Part shown: piece after piece, positions 1 to 8,442 of the stretch | Position numbering within the stretch: position 1 is the stretch's first letter | Layout: each line of letters opens with the position of its first letter | Assembly: GCF_040801915.1 (NCBI RefSeq) | Contig: NZ_JBFMIA010000005.1 | Coordinates: 1-64,000 of the forward strand | Length of the DNA: 64,000 nucleotides | Reading direction: 5' to 3' | From: Jeotgalibacillus marinus | GTDB taxonomy: Bacteria; Bacillota; Bacilli; Bacillales; Jeotgalibacillaceae | Translations under genes and position numbers: made by a program | Notes under the pieces: generated by a model | What the model saw: the letters and a program-made list of their open reading frames with translations, nothing else | The model's database searches: none | What the model was told of the DNA's origin: nothing

Positions 1-126
1 AGGATTTTGATAGCCTGTTTTTATTTGGGTCTTATCGGCTTGTCATTACTCCTTAAATACCGAAAATTAAGAATGGTTGAAGGGAAGCACCTCGCGCGTA
101 AGAGCGGGTTTTTTAATGTAGATTAA
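1..126 (+). CDS. C-terminal end of a possible membrane protein (cut by window edge)
   Basis: An open frame enters from the left edge and stops with TAA at 124-126. Its 41 residues contain one hydrophobic stretch (residues about 2-18) followed by a basic tail rich in Lys and Arg, as at the cytoplasmic end of a membrane protein. There is too little sequence to name a family. The frame could be fortuitous, since the flanking DNA contains gene debris. Confidence 0.25.
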   Translation, partial: RILIACFYLGLIGLSLLLKYRKLRMVEGKHLARKSGFFNVD

Positions 127-419
127 GAAGATAAATAATCAACAATTTCCTTAATTGGAGTGCTTAATAGAAAATTTTTTGGTTGATTTTTTAACTCAAA
201 GGGCTGTAATTCAATAGGGATCGTAATATCTTTTAATGAATAGTGTAAAAACAAACTTCCTTCATTTGTCACTAAATCATAATTATCAGCAATCAAAGAA
301 TACGATACACTTTCTAAAGATCCATTATCCCTTTCATTCAGCAAGAGCAACATATTATTTTCAATAATTTCTATACGTTTTTCATATGTTTCTAACCCTT
401 TTGGTTCCGTCGGCCTTGT
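123..419 (-). pseudogene. Broken hypothetical gene, C-terminal part
   Basis: The minus strand encodes an acidic, protein-like stretch ending in residues EIVDYLSS. The first ATG is at 353, but the same frame continues upstream as credible protein (residues TRPTEPKGLETYEKRIEII) to an in-frame TGA at 422-424, with no start codon and no ribosome binding site in that extension. I read it as the C-terminal remainder of a gene that has lost its 5' end. The family is not recognised. Confidence 0.4.
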
Positions 420-517
420 TCACTACCATCTTTAAGTAAGATTCAACTTGCTGTATATCTTTTTAGAATTAGCAAAAACTGATTATGTGTCTAAAAATAA
501 TGAAGGGAACTACTAAA

Positions 518-1468
518 TTGAGACATAAAAACAATGACCCTATTCTTGAACCAGAAGCCCAAGAATTTGTTGAAGCAACAGCCAATCCACCATATTTATT
601 TGATCACCCTCCACAAAAAGGGCGAGAGCTAGTTGATGAAGTGCAATCAGATGATGTTGAGAAATTACCAGTAGATGCTAAAGATATCATCATACAAGGA
701 GGACCTTCTGGAGAAGTATCAGTTAGAATGTTAAAACCCCAAAACGCTCCCGATAAACTTCCGGTCATCCTCTATATACATGGAGCAGGCTGGGTTTTTG
801 GTAATGCTCATACTCACGATCGTTTAATCCGTGAATTATGTGTTGGTTCCGAGTCCGCCATTGTTTTTCCTAACTATAGCCTTTCACCTGATGCAAAATA
901 TCCAACAGCGATAGAAGAAATTTACACTGTATTAAATTGGATTGATACCGAGGGAGGAAATACTGGTTTAAATAATGAAAAAATCACTGTGGCAGGTGAT
1001 AGTGTTGGTGGAAATATGACAGCTGCGATTACTTTAATGACAAAAAAACGCAATGGACCCAAAATCAATAAACAATTGCTGTTTTATCCCGTCACAGATG
1101 CTACATTTGATACTGATTCCTATCATCAGTTTGCAGAAGGGTTTTTTCTTCGTAGAGATGGCATGCAATGGTTCTGGGATCAATATACTACGGATTCAAA
1201 ACAAAGAGAGGAGATAACTGCTTCTCCACTTCGAGCTTCTAAAGAACAGCTTAAAGGGCTTCCAAAAACATTGGTTATTACAGCTGAAGCTGATGTTTTA
1301 CGTGATGAAGGAGAAGCTTATGCAAATAAACTTCGTGAAGCTGAGGTACCTGTAACTGCCGTTCGTTTTCAAGGGATTATCCATGACTTTGTTATGCTAA
1401 ATGCACTAGCCAATACTTCAGCTGCGAGAGGAGCCATTACCTTAGCGAATGCATGGTTAAGAGAATAA
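518..1468 (+). CDS. Alpha/beta hydrolase (HSL/GDXG-type esterase)
   Basis: This is a carboxylester hydrolase of the hormone-sensitive-lipase-like group, probably acting on short-chain esters in the cytoplasm. The oxyanion-hole motif appears as HGAGWVFG (family HGGG) at about residue 91 and the nucleophile elbow as GDSVGGN (family GDSAGGN) near residue 161; an Asp in EADVLRDEG and a His in IIHDF complete the triad. The longest frame opens at ATG 485, but no ribosome binding site precedes it. TTG at 518 has GAAGGGA nine bases upstream and gives a 316-residue protein of normal length. No signal peptide is seen. It stands alone between debris and a minus-strand gene. Confidence 0.85.
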   Translation: MRHKNNDPILEPEAQEFVEATANPPYLFDHPPQKGRELVDEVQSDDVEKLPVDAKDIIIQGGPSGEVSVRMLKPQNAPDKLPVILYIHGAGWVFGNAHTHDRLIRELCVGSESAIVFPNYSLSPDAKYPTAIEEIYTVLNWIDTEGGNTGLNNEKITVAGDSVGGNMTAAITLMTKKRNGPKINKQLLFYPVTDATFDTDSYHQFAEGFFLRRDGMQWFWDQYTTDSKQREEITASPLRASKEQLKGLPKTLVITAEADVLRDEGEAYANKLREAEVPVTAVRFQGIIHDFVMLNALANTSAARGAITLANAWLRE

Positions 1469-1789
1469 AAAAATATTTCATGAATTAATAAATGATTCAT
1501 TTGGATTAGACCTTTCCCTTTATACAATTTAAAGGTTTCTGAGAGTTAGAGTTCCTCGGAATTTATACCCCTAGAATGGAAAAAACACTGATTTCTCAGC
1601 ACTTTTTCATTTTGGGGGGATTTTTTAGCGCTTTATTAAAGTATTTCAGCGTCAAATAGTATTTTTCTTGGTAAAACATATTTTCCTCTTATAACCATTA
1701 CGCTATTCTAATAATTTAAATAATTATAATAAATCCTTCTTTTTATATACAAAGTTTACCAAAATAACTATAATAAATAGCACTTTTAA
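1469..1789. other. Intergenic stretch with a weak minus-strand hairpin
   Basis: No gene is seen. At 1581-1607 there is a hairpin (CTGA/TCAG core, extended only by G-U wobbles when transcribed on the minus strand) followed there by a T-run. It could be a weak terminator for the minus-strand gene at 1790-2152, although it lies about 180 bases beyond its stop. Confidence 0.3.
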
Positions 1790-2152
1790 TTATGATTTTT
1801 TCTTAAATACTTTAACGGTTGCAGTTTCAATATCCAAAAGTTCGTTAGTATTTTGCTCAAGTAATGCGACATTAAATACATATTCTCCTGTTTTTTTGAA
1901 AATCCCCATAATGTTAGCGCATGTGTTTAATATAACAGGCTCAAAAACATGAACACCTGCCTCGTTAAATTCAATAGGAGTTCCATCACTAAATACAAAA
2001 TCTATATCATCGACTTGGGCACGATTTCCTAAAGCTACTAAAACTTTTGTATTCTTATCTGTAGCGGTAGTTGAGAAAGCACATACTTGAATGAATTCTT
2101 GAACATTAACTTCCGCATTTAAAGGTTCCTTAAGACGAACACAAAAAGCCAT
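1790..2152 (-). CDS. Conserved hypothetical protein, 120 aa
   Basis: I do not recognise the family. The protein has no signal peptide or membrane segment; alternating hydrophobic residues and few helix-formers suggest an all-beta fold. Three Cys (CVRLK near residue 4, QVCAF, NTCANI) are present and the C-terminus is basic (FKKKS). The start ATG at 2152 has an excellent AAGGAGG ten bases upstream, which argues for a real gene. It is divergent from the cupin gene at 2309, and the 156 bases between them carry nested inverted repeats. Confidence 0.6.
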   Translation of the reverse strand: MAFCVRLKEPLNAEVNVQEFIQVCAFSTTATDKNTKVLVALGNRAQVDDIDFVFSDGTPIEFNEAGVHVFEPVILNTCANIMGIFKKTGEYVFNVALLEQNTNELLDIETATVKVFKKKS

Positions 2153-2181
2153 TTTTCATACACCTCCTTAGCAGAAACTAA

Positions 2182-2237
2182 TATAGTATATGCTTTGATA
2201 GTTTATTAGCTTGGGCAAACATGTACTATATATCAAA
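2182..2237. repeat. Nested inverted repeats between divergent genes
   Basis: TATAGTATATG (2182-2192) is mirrored by CATGTACTATA (2220-2230) with one mismatch, and TTTGATA (2194-2200) by TATCAAA (2231-2237). They sit between the divergent promoters of the 1790-2152 and 2309-2674 genes, where a shared operator would be expected. No regulator gene is adjacent, so this is only a candidate. Confidence 0.35.
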
Positions 2238-2308
2238 ATAGTTATCAATGAATAAGGAGTAATACTTTATTTATCTTTTTAAGATAAAGGGATAGGGGGT
2301 TAATATTT

Positions 2309-2674
2309 TTGGAATTTTATAGAATTGACAAAGAAGTGGGTAAAAACATTTCTCACTATAATTCAAATTTCATTATGTCTCGAATTGTAAAAACAGAAAA
2401 ACCAACACAAATTGGTTGTATTCATTTAGAAGCTAATGGAATTGTAGGGTTTCATCAAGCTGTTGTTCCACAATTACTTATTGTTTTAGATGGTGAGGGT
2501 TGGGTTCGGGGTAATGATGAACGAAGAGTAAATGTGAAAGCTGGCGATGTTGTTTTTTGGAAGAAAGGTGAAGGACATGAAACAGCAACTGAGACTGGAT
2601 TAACCGCAATAGTAATTGAGTCTGAAGAATTAACCCCCGCTACTTTTATGCGAAAAAAAGAGCATAAACAATAA
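2309..2674 (+). CDS. Cupin-domain protein
   Basis: A single-domain cupin (cupin_2 type) of 121 residues. The two conserved motifs are visible: the first around GFHQAVVPQLLIVLDGEGWV (residues about 48-67) and the second in VKAGDVVFWKKGEGHETAT (residues about 77-95), with His residues positioned for metal binding, though fewer than in the canonical motif. The start is TTG at 2309, with AGGGGGT eight bases upstream. Small cupins often bind small molecules or act as isomerases or dioxygenases, and the substrate cannot be inferred here. Confidence 0.75.
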   Translation: MEFYRIDKEVGKNISHYNSNFIMSRIVKTEKPTQIGCIHLEANGIVGFHQAVVPQLLIVLDGEGWVRGNDERRVNVKAGDVVFWKKGEGHETATETGLTAIVIESEELTPATFMRKKEHKQ

Positions 2675-2732
2675 AACTGACATCGGATCGGTTTATTAAA
2701 ATGGCTAATTTAACATTAGAAGAGAGGAATGG

Positions 2733-2885
2733 GTGAGTAATAAGAAAGCTTTAAATGAGAGTAGTGCAAGAAACATTTTCAAACATATAGGTTTTATTCG
2801 CATAAGTGTTGCTGTACTTATTATTGTTATTTTTATACCGATGACACCAACTAGCGATACTGAAGAAAAAGCAAATTTTGAATAT
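2733..2885 (+). pseudogene. Truncated N-terminus of a small membrane protein
   Basis: From GTG 2733 (GAGAGGAATGG upstream) the frame encodes an amphipathic start and one transmembrane helix (residues about 21-37, RISVAVLIIVIFIP), then runs into a minus-strand coding fragment at about 2885. Beyond that point the plus-frame is antisense nonsense. The abrupt junction of two oppositely oriented fragments indicates a deletion or recombination scar. Confidence 0.35.
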
Positions 2886-3063
2886 CATTACCTTGTACAG
2901 GCTTTTCTTCAATCGTTTCTACTACTACCTTTACAGCATCCTCAAGTGATATATTGCTATTCTTTGATGCTTCCTTAATGCGATTCATAACAATAATATC
3001 TCGTTCAAGATAACCCCTGTGACCAAACTCGTTCTTATGGAAGCTATAACCTGCTTTCTCCAT
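2851..3063 (-). pseudogene. Fragment of a DUF3967/MerR-like HTH protein
   Basis: The minus-strand frame reads EKAGYSFHKNEFGHRGYLER then DIIVMNRI and a helix starting SLEDAV. This resembles the region after the helix-turn-helix in Bacillus plasmid and phage proteins with a MerR-like HTH and DUF3967 region. The N-terminal HTH is missing: the frame upstream of ATG 3063 closes with a TAG a few codons away. The C-terminal end runs into the antiparallel fragment at 2733-2885. It is a relic of a mobile element, not a working gene. Confidence 0.4.
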
Positions 3064-3169
3064 TAGTTCTTCCGTCCGGGTTACCTATATTGTATGGATT
3101 TATTCTAAAAAAAATATTATTGAATAGGTTTCACTGTCAAAAATACAAAAAAGTGGAGGCAGTAAAAAA

Positions 3170-3360
3170 ATGAGTCAATTAAAATGTGGCATTTATTACA
3201 ATGCTTGTGATTATTTCGATTATAAAAATTATTTCCAACAGACATAACTCCTCGTCATATATTTAGTTACTTTATGGTGTTTTTTGCAGTGTTTCTTGGA
3301 AAATATACAGGTCAAAAAAGCGAAAAAAATCTTAAAATATTGTGGCGTGAAAAAGAGTAA
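3170..3360 (+). pseudogene. Frameshifted small membrane protein gene
   Basis: A strong GTGGAGG precedes ATG 3170, but that frame ends after 25 codons at 3247. Other frames of the same stretch encode a membrane helix (VAFITMLVIISIIKII) and then a protein-like tail with a second hydrophobic segment (SYFMVFFAVFLGKYTG) ending at TAA 3358-3360. This fits one small membrane protein broken by at least two frameshifts. Confidence 0.35.
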
Positions 3361-3464
3361 ACCTTTTGGGTTTGTTCTGGAGGTGGAAGAACTATCAAAA
3401 AACTAATGATTACTATTGAATTGTGTTAGGGATTAGTTTGACTAATTGAAAAGTGGGTGAAACA

Positions 3465-3788
3465 GTGGAGGAACTAGTCTTTTTTAATGGTGAAAAGATC
3501 TTAACCGACAGCTTAACAGTATCTAAAGCATTCGATATGGAACATGAAGAAGTTTTAAAAGATATTGATCGAAAAATACACAAACTATCTGAGTTAGGAG
3601 AAGATGAATTCTCACGGTTTAACTTCAATAAGACAGGTACTAAGTACAATCTAACAGAGGATGGATTGATTCTATTTACGTTGTCCTATGATATGAATGT
3701 TAAGAATAGATTCATTGAAGCATTCAAACGAATTAGAAATAAACTTCCTTCTAATTTCAAGGAATCTGGTAATAAATTATTTGACTAA
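3465..3788 (+). CDS. Rha-family phage regulatory protein
   Basis: The 107-residue product matches the N-terminal domain of phage regulatory protein Rha (pRha): the ILTDSLTVSKAFDMEHEEVL block near the N-terminus, an FNFNKTGTKYNLTEDGLILF block and a terminal basic helix. Rha-type proteins are found in prophages and are thought to act in phage regulation. The frame opens at GTG 3453, but GTG 3465 gives the family-like start M-E-E-L-V-F and has GGGTGA just upstream. No other intact phage gene is near, so this is likely a prophage leftover. Confidence 0.7.
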   Translation: MEELVFFNGEKILTDSLTVSKAFDMEHEEVLKDIDRKIHKLSELGEDEFSRFNFNKTGTKYNLTEDGLILFTLSYDMNVKNRFIEAFKRIRNKLPSNFKESGNKLFD

Positions 3789-3832
3789 ACATTTACGGAT
3801 ACTACAAACTGTTTTTTCTTGGGGGAAGGTAT

Positions 3833-4386
3833 ATGCATAAGCAGTTTTATATAAGTCTTATATCAAAGTTTTACTAATTATCACAAGTGTTTTGGCATTT
3901 TATAATGACATTGCAATCAAGTGGATTTGGTTTATTGTGGCTCTATCTTCATTAATTGGAACATCAATTCTATTAAAAAAGATAATCACGTCTCATCACT
4001 TGAAAGGGATGTGAAAGCTTTATAACTGAGGATGAGGTTGAGGAATCTAGAGAAGGTGAAGATACAAACCAAGAATCAGAAGTTAAACCAGAAACAGATC
4101 TGGAACCAGAGGGTTCTAATTATAGTAATGTCATCTCATCTATTTCAGACCTAGAAGCTGAAGGAAAAATAAAAGAAAAAGCTGAACAAGACTGGGATGG
4201 GGATTTTGTTATGCAGAACTTTGTTATAGATCAACAGACAGATGCATTTAATAAATTAAAAAACATGGAATTGTCATCTGAAGTGGAACAAGAACAAATG
4301 GAAAAAGCATTTTCTACTTGGGATATGATTTCAATATGGTTGAGTTTGTTTATGAAGAGCAAATGAAGGCCTACAATGATAGATAG
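3833..4386 (+). pseudogene. Multiply frameshifted membrane-anchored acidic protein
   Basis: ATG 3833 with GGGGGAAGG upstream starts MHKQFYISLISK, then a frameshift is needed to continue into two hydrophobic segments (VLLIITSVLAFYNDIA; WIWFIVALSSLIGTSILL). Another shift leads to an acidic linker (EDEVEESREGEDTNQESE) and a domain containing WDGDFVMQNFV and EQEQMEKAF. A third shift near 4320 gives the natural end GYDFNMVEFVYEEQMKAYND at TAG 4384-4386. The parts fit one anchored extracytoplasmic protein, now decayed. A clean terminator follows directly, supporting a former gene. Confidence 0.5.
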
Positions 4387-4390
4387 ACTA

Positions 4391-4418
4391 AACAGCATCC
4401 TTATGGGTGCTGTTTTAT
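4391..4418 (+). terminator. Rho-independent terminator
   Basis: AACAGCATCC and GGGTGCTGTT form a ten-pair stem (one G-T pair) around TTAT, followed by TTTAT. It lies just after the decayed gene ending at 4386. Confidence 0.75.
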
Positions 4419-4587
4419 ATGAGAAAATAAAACATTTGTTGCATATAAATGCTTTATTTTACTTTCTATGAGTAAAAATTGATGGTATTTATCGGCTTCA
4501 TAAAAATAGTTAAAGCACCTTGCATGTTAAATGTTAATGTCAACCTGCGTTTCTTTATCCGTAGCACTCTGCTAATTAGAAAAACAT

Positions 4588-5001
4588 CTATTTTTCTTTT
4601 AAACTATCCAAAAGTACATATCCAAATATAACACCAGCGATAGTCGTCACAGTCTCTAGAAATCCTGACATAAGAAAACTAATACGTACTTGATGAATGA
4701 TCGGTACATTTAAGATAAGTAGGAGCGGACTTAAAGCAATATAAAGTGAAGGAATACCGATTGCAGAAAGTTTAACCCAATCAATCGACCATCCCTTTTT
4801 TAAACGTATATCTGTCACTAATTGTGGGAATCGGATCATCATCCCTACCAAAATAGGAAACAACACAATAAACAACATCAAAGGTCTCAATTCAAAATTA
4901 CTTCTTCTATACTCCTCTAATCGCAAGTAAATTTCAGACCCAAAATATAATACAAGAATGACAATGAGTGAACATATAAGGTATTTAATAAAACGTTTCA
5001 T
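4588..5001 (-). CDS. Hypothetical four-helix membrane protein
   Basis: I do not recognise the family. The 137-residue product has hydrophobic helices at about residues 8-24, 42-57, 80-100 and 108-130 and a basic loop after helix 2 (RLKKGW), consistent with a small integral membrane protein. The start ATG at 5001 has an AAGGGGG stretch six bases upstream. It stands alone. Confidence 0.6.
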   Translation of the reverse strand: MKRFIKYLICSLIVILVLYFGSEIYLRLEEYRRSNFELRPLMLFIVLFPILVGMMIRFPQLVTDIRLKKGWSIDWVKLSAIGIPSLYIALSPLLLILNVPIIHQVRISFLMSGFLETVTTIAGVIFGYVLLDSLKEK

Positions 5002-5818
5002 ATTGCCCCCTTTTTTTACTTAATATTACAGTAGTGTTGCAGGAAAAAATTAAACATTGAAATAGTTCTCTAAGTCTTTAAAAACCTTATTCTCAGCATA
5101 AAAAAGTCCTGTATTACGGTAAAATTAACTATTAATATATAATAAGCATATAAATAAATTTATTTATTTGGCAAATGGGATTTACAGATTATTATATAAA
5201 AATCCCCCCACGGTATTACTCAATTTTCACCAGATAGCTACACAAAAAAGTTTACAATCGAGTCGTACTTAATGGTGAAGATATTTTGCAAGGTGATTAT
5301 TCCTTTTGAGGTAGTCAAGTAACTTGTAAAACTTAAAATTGAGATAATTCAGACAGTGGGATGGGCAGTATTGCTTTATACCGACGATCAATTATTTGAT
5401 ATATTGGTTTATGAAATTAATGAATAATGATTATTACTTTATTTGTCTTATTAAACTAAAGGGATCGGTTAGTTTAAGGGAAGGGGATAACCGCAAACGT
5501 ATTCACAATGGACTAATTCAACAAACAGCTTAATATATGGAGGATCAATCAAACTTCATAAAAAGGTAAATTTATTTTGTTGAAACTTATCATCATCTCT
5601 GTATTGTTTTATTTACTATCCACTATTTTTTACTACTGCTCATTTCGTTTCACTTGCATATACGTTTTTGCTCACGGAAAAACACCTTTGATAAATGTAC
5701 TTGCTTACAGAGTAACATTTACGAAGGTGTTATATTGTCTTACTACTTTAAGTTAGTCCATTTTTTAATCTGAAATTGTTTTATCGGTTTGGTGAAAGCC
5801 ACCTGTATGACAAGAATT
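5002..5818. other. Long intergenic region with an imperfect inverted repeat
   Basis: No gene is seen in these 817 bases. An imperfect ~20-base inverted repeat lies at 5681-5700 and 5712-5731 (AACACCTT...AAGGTGTT arms). The right arm plus its flank (5719-5739) recurs in reverse orientation beyond the xylose locus at 16467-16489. Scattered RBS-like purine runs without frames suggest gene debris. Confidence 0.4.
5719..5739 (-). repeat. Short inverted repeat flanking the xylose locus, left copy
   Basis: Read on the minus strand this is GACAATATAACACCTTCGTAA. It recurs on the plus strand at 16467-16489 with two inserted A. Confidence 0.5.
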
Positions 5819-6991
5819 TCACAGGTGACTTTCGTCTATTTTCAAAAAATTGTCGACCGCAAAAGCGGATACGCCGAGTGCTGCTGCGTATAGAGATAGG
5901 TTAGAAAATTGGATTTTCATATCAGTTTGATGAAAGTGCAATGTTTGTTTTTGAACAGTATCAACAATAGGTTTCTCAATAAAATCCTTTGCCTTTGCTA
6001 ATCTGTTTCCGATAATAATCTGTCCAGGATTAAACGTCTTTATTAAATTCGTCACCCCGATTCCAATGTATGTCCCAATTTTCCGGAAAAGTTCTAAAGT
6101 ATCAGCATCCTTGGATTCAGCCATTTGAATCAACTCATCGAGCGTAGAATGGGATAAATGTTCGAAGTGTTTCGCTTCTTTTAATAATGCATGCTCAGAG
6201 CCGTAAGCTTCCCAGCACCCTGTACTTCCGCACGTACACAACTCACCATTGACCATGATCGTCATATGACCACTCTCACCGGAATACCCGTTCACTCCAC
6301 GATACAATTCATTTTCTAGTATAATCCCGACACCAATTCCTATTCCAACACTTACATAAATAAGATTGTCCCTTTCCTTCCTTTCTCCAAATCTTTTTTC
6401 TCCATAGGCACCTGCGTTCGCTTCATTTTCGATAAATATTGGATAGTCAAATTCCTGCTCAAGAAGATCTAACAAATTGACATCTTTCCATTTTAAATTC
6501 GGCGCAAGAAGAACTTTACCGTATTTATCAACAATCCCAGGTACACCAATTCCTATTCCGATGACACCATACCTACTTTTGGGTGTACGATCAATAAGGC
6601 CTTGTATCATTTTCTTAACGAGGTCAATCAGTTCTTGAAACGAAAGGTGATCGATTGCTTCATTTTCTTCATAAATAATGTTTCCGACTAAATCCGTTAC
6701 CACGCCTAAAATATAATTAACACCAATATCCATGCCAATAGAATATCCAGCCTGTTCATTAAACAGTAATATAACAGGGCGTCTGCCCCCGCTTGATTCA
6801 CCAGGTCCAGACTCATAAATTAGTTCCTCATCGATAAGTTCATTAATTAGTGAAGAAACTGTTGCCTTATTTAAACCAGAGCGCTGGGCAATATCCGCAC
6901 GGGAAATCGGGGCTAGTGCAGTGATCGCTCCGAGAACGATTTCTTTATTCTTTTTTTTGACAACTTGGTGATTCCAGGTTTTTTGTTTCAT
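5819..6991 (-). CDS. xylR: XylR, ROK-family xylose repressor
   Basis: A transcriptional repressor expected to bind the xyl operator and release it in the presence of xylose. The N-terminus holds a winged helix-turn-helix (ISRADIAQRSGLNKATVSSL, residues about 28-47). A ROK sugar-kinase-like domain follows, with the phosphate-type motif DIGVNYILG near residue 83 and the ROK zinc signature CTCGSTGCWEAYG near residue 253. The 390-residue length is typical of XylR. ATG 6991 has AAAGGA nine bases upstream. It is divergent from xylF, the usual arrangement for local regulation. Confidence 0.93.
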   Translation of the reverse strand: MKQKTWNHQVVKKKNKEIVLGAITALAPISRADIAQRSGLNKATVSSLINELIDEELIYESGPGESSGGRRPVILLFNEQAGYSIGMDIGVNYILGVVTDLVGNIIYEENEAIDHLSFQELIDLVKKMIQGLIDRTPKSRYGVIGIGIGVPGIVDKYGKVLLAPNLKWKDVNLLDLLEQEFDYPIFIENEANAGAYGEKRFGERKERDNLIYVSVGIGIGVGIILENELYRGVNGYSGESGHMTIMVNGELCTCGSTGCWEAYGSEHALLKEAKHFEHLSHSTLDELIQMAESKDADTLELFRKIGTYIGIGVTNLIKTFNPGQIIIGNRLAKAKDFIEKPIVDTVQKQTLHFHQTDMKIQFSNLSLYAAALGVSAFAVDNFLKIDESHL

Positions 6992-7184
6992 TCGTCAGGT
7001 TCCTTTCCTTTTTAAAAGATAAGAAAGCATAATTTTTTAAGAAGAAACCTTCACTGGTCTATCTATGTTCATCTCCAGTGCTCACCCTATTGAAGTCGCA
7101 TCACTCATTGACTCTTCAAGGGTTTGATCTCTAATAAACGGGGGAACGTCCCGTACTTATCTTATCTTCATCTGTAGATTAAAG

Positions 7185-7222
7185 TATACAATAAACTTAA
7201 TTTGTTTAATAGACAAACAAAG
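7185..7222 (+). promoter_or_regulatory. Candidate xyl operator with upstream -10 box
   Basis: TTTGTTT (7201-7207) and AAACAAA (7215-7221) form a palindrome with a seven-base spacer. This resembles the Bacillus XylR operator (TTAGTTTGTTT with an inverted partner). A possible -10 (TATACA, 7185-7190) with a weak -35 (TTATCT, 7162-7167; 17-base spacer) lies just before it, so a bound repressor would cover the start of transcription. The site is about 60 bases upstream of xylF. Confidence 0.7.
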
Positions 7223-7279
7223 TTGACGGTGATATGATTTAATTGTCAGATAAATTTTAATGAGGAGGAGTAAAAAAAT

Positions 7280-8362
7280 ATGAGAAAAAGCTTTCTCTCT
7301 ATTTTATTTATTTTGGTGTTAACATTGGCAGCTTGTGGTCAGGATGCAGCAAGCGAAGATGAAAACGCTACCAATGTGAGTGGTGATGGAGTTTCTGATA
7401 AAAAAATTAAAATAGGTCTTTCTGTATCAGACTTAACATTAGAGCGTTGGCAACATGATAACGACTTTTTTGTCGAAAAAGCAGAAGAGCTTGGAGCAGA
7501 AGTGTTAGTTCAATCCGCTAATGGTGATGAGTCTCAACAGTTATCACAAGTCCAAAATATGCTGTCACAAAATATTGATGCATTGGTCATTATTCCGATT
7601 AACTCGGATGCTTTATCAACAGTTGTTGATCAAGCGAAAAGCGAAGGAATTCCTGTTGTAGCTTATGACCGACTAATAAATGGTACAGATATTGATGCAT
7701 ATGTATCATTTGACAATGAACAAGTAGGTGAAATGCAAGCCGAATACTTAGTGGATATCGTACCAACGGGAAAATACTTTCTAATGGGTGGTTCACCAAC
7801 AGATAATAATGCCAAAATGTTTAGAGCTGGTCAAATGAATGTGATCCAGCCGCTCGTTGATAATGGAGATATTGAAATTATTGGGGACCAATGGGCTAAA
7901 GATTGGGGTGCAAACGAAGCATTAAAAATTATGGAAAATGCATTGACAGCAAATCAAAATGCAGTTGACGCTGTTGTTGCATCTAATGATAGTACAGCTG
8001 GTGGAGCAATCCAGGCTTTAGATTCTCAAGCATTAGCTGGAAAAATTGCCATATCGGGTCAAGATGCTGACTTAGCAGCAGTTCAACGTATTGCAGAAGG
8101 AACTCAGACTATGACAGTCTATAAACCTATTAAGGAGATTGCTAATAAAAGTGCAGAATTAGCAGTTGATCTGGCAAAAGGTGAAACAGTGACAACAGAC
8201 TCCGTAGTTAATAATGGAAAAATTGATGTACCTTTCATTAAACTAGACCCAATAAAAGTTGATAAGGATAACCTAGTAGACACAGTTATTAAGGATAACT
8301 TCCATAGTTATGATGATGTGTATAAAAATGTCCCAGAAAATGATCGTCCACCTCGTCCGTAA
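7280..8362 (+). CDS. xylF: XylF, xylose-binding lipoprotein of an ABC transporter
   Basis: Substrate-binding component of a sugar ABC importer, anchored to the outer face of the membrane as a lipoprotein. The signal peptide ends in the lipobox LAAC (Cys19). The mature protein is a periplasmic-binding-protein type I fold of the xylose/ribose family (KIKIGLSVSDLTLERWQHDN; NIDALVIIPINSDAL; PVVAYDRLI; AVVASNDSTAGGAIQAL). RBS GAGGAGGAG precedes ATG 7280. It is first in the operon, followed by the ATPase and permease genes and by xylA and xylB, which makes D-xylose the expected ligand. Confidence 0.93.
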   Translation: MRKSFLSILFILVLTLAACGQDAASEDENATNVSGDGVSDKKIKIGLSVSDLTLERWQHDNDFFVEKAEELGAEVLVQSANGDESQQLSQVQNMLSQNIDALVIIPINSDALSTVVDQAKSEGIPVVAYDRLINGTDIDAYVSFDNEQVGEMQAEYLVDIVPTGKYFLMGGSPTDNNAKMFRAGQMNVIQPLVDNGDIEIIGDQWAKDWGANEALKIMENALTANQNAVDAVVASNDSTAGGAIQALDSQALAGKIAISGQDADLAAVQRIAEGTQTMTVYKPIKEIANKSAELAVDLAKGETVTTDSVVNNGKIDVPFIKLDPIKVDKDNLVDTVIKDNFHSYDDVYKNVPENDRPPRP

Positions 8363-8442
8363 GAACGTATTTTTTAAAAAGGAATATAGGTGGAGGAGAG
8401 AGTTTCTTTCCTCTCGAACCTTACAGGAGGTGGGAAATAATA

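Noticed and set aside
3413..3649. Minus-strand ORF of 78 residues
   Set aside because: It is antisense to the Rha-type gene, Ser-rich, with no ribosome binding site.
5793..5833. Hairpin over the xylR stop codon as a terminator
   Set aside because: The GAAAG...ACCTGT arms pair partly, but no T-run follows on the minus strand, so it is not counted as a terminator.
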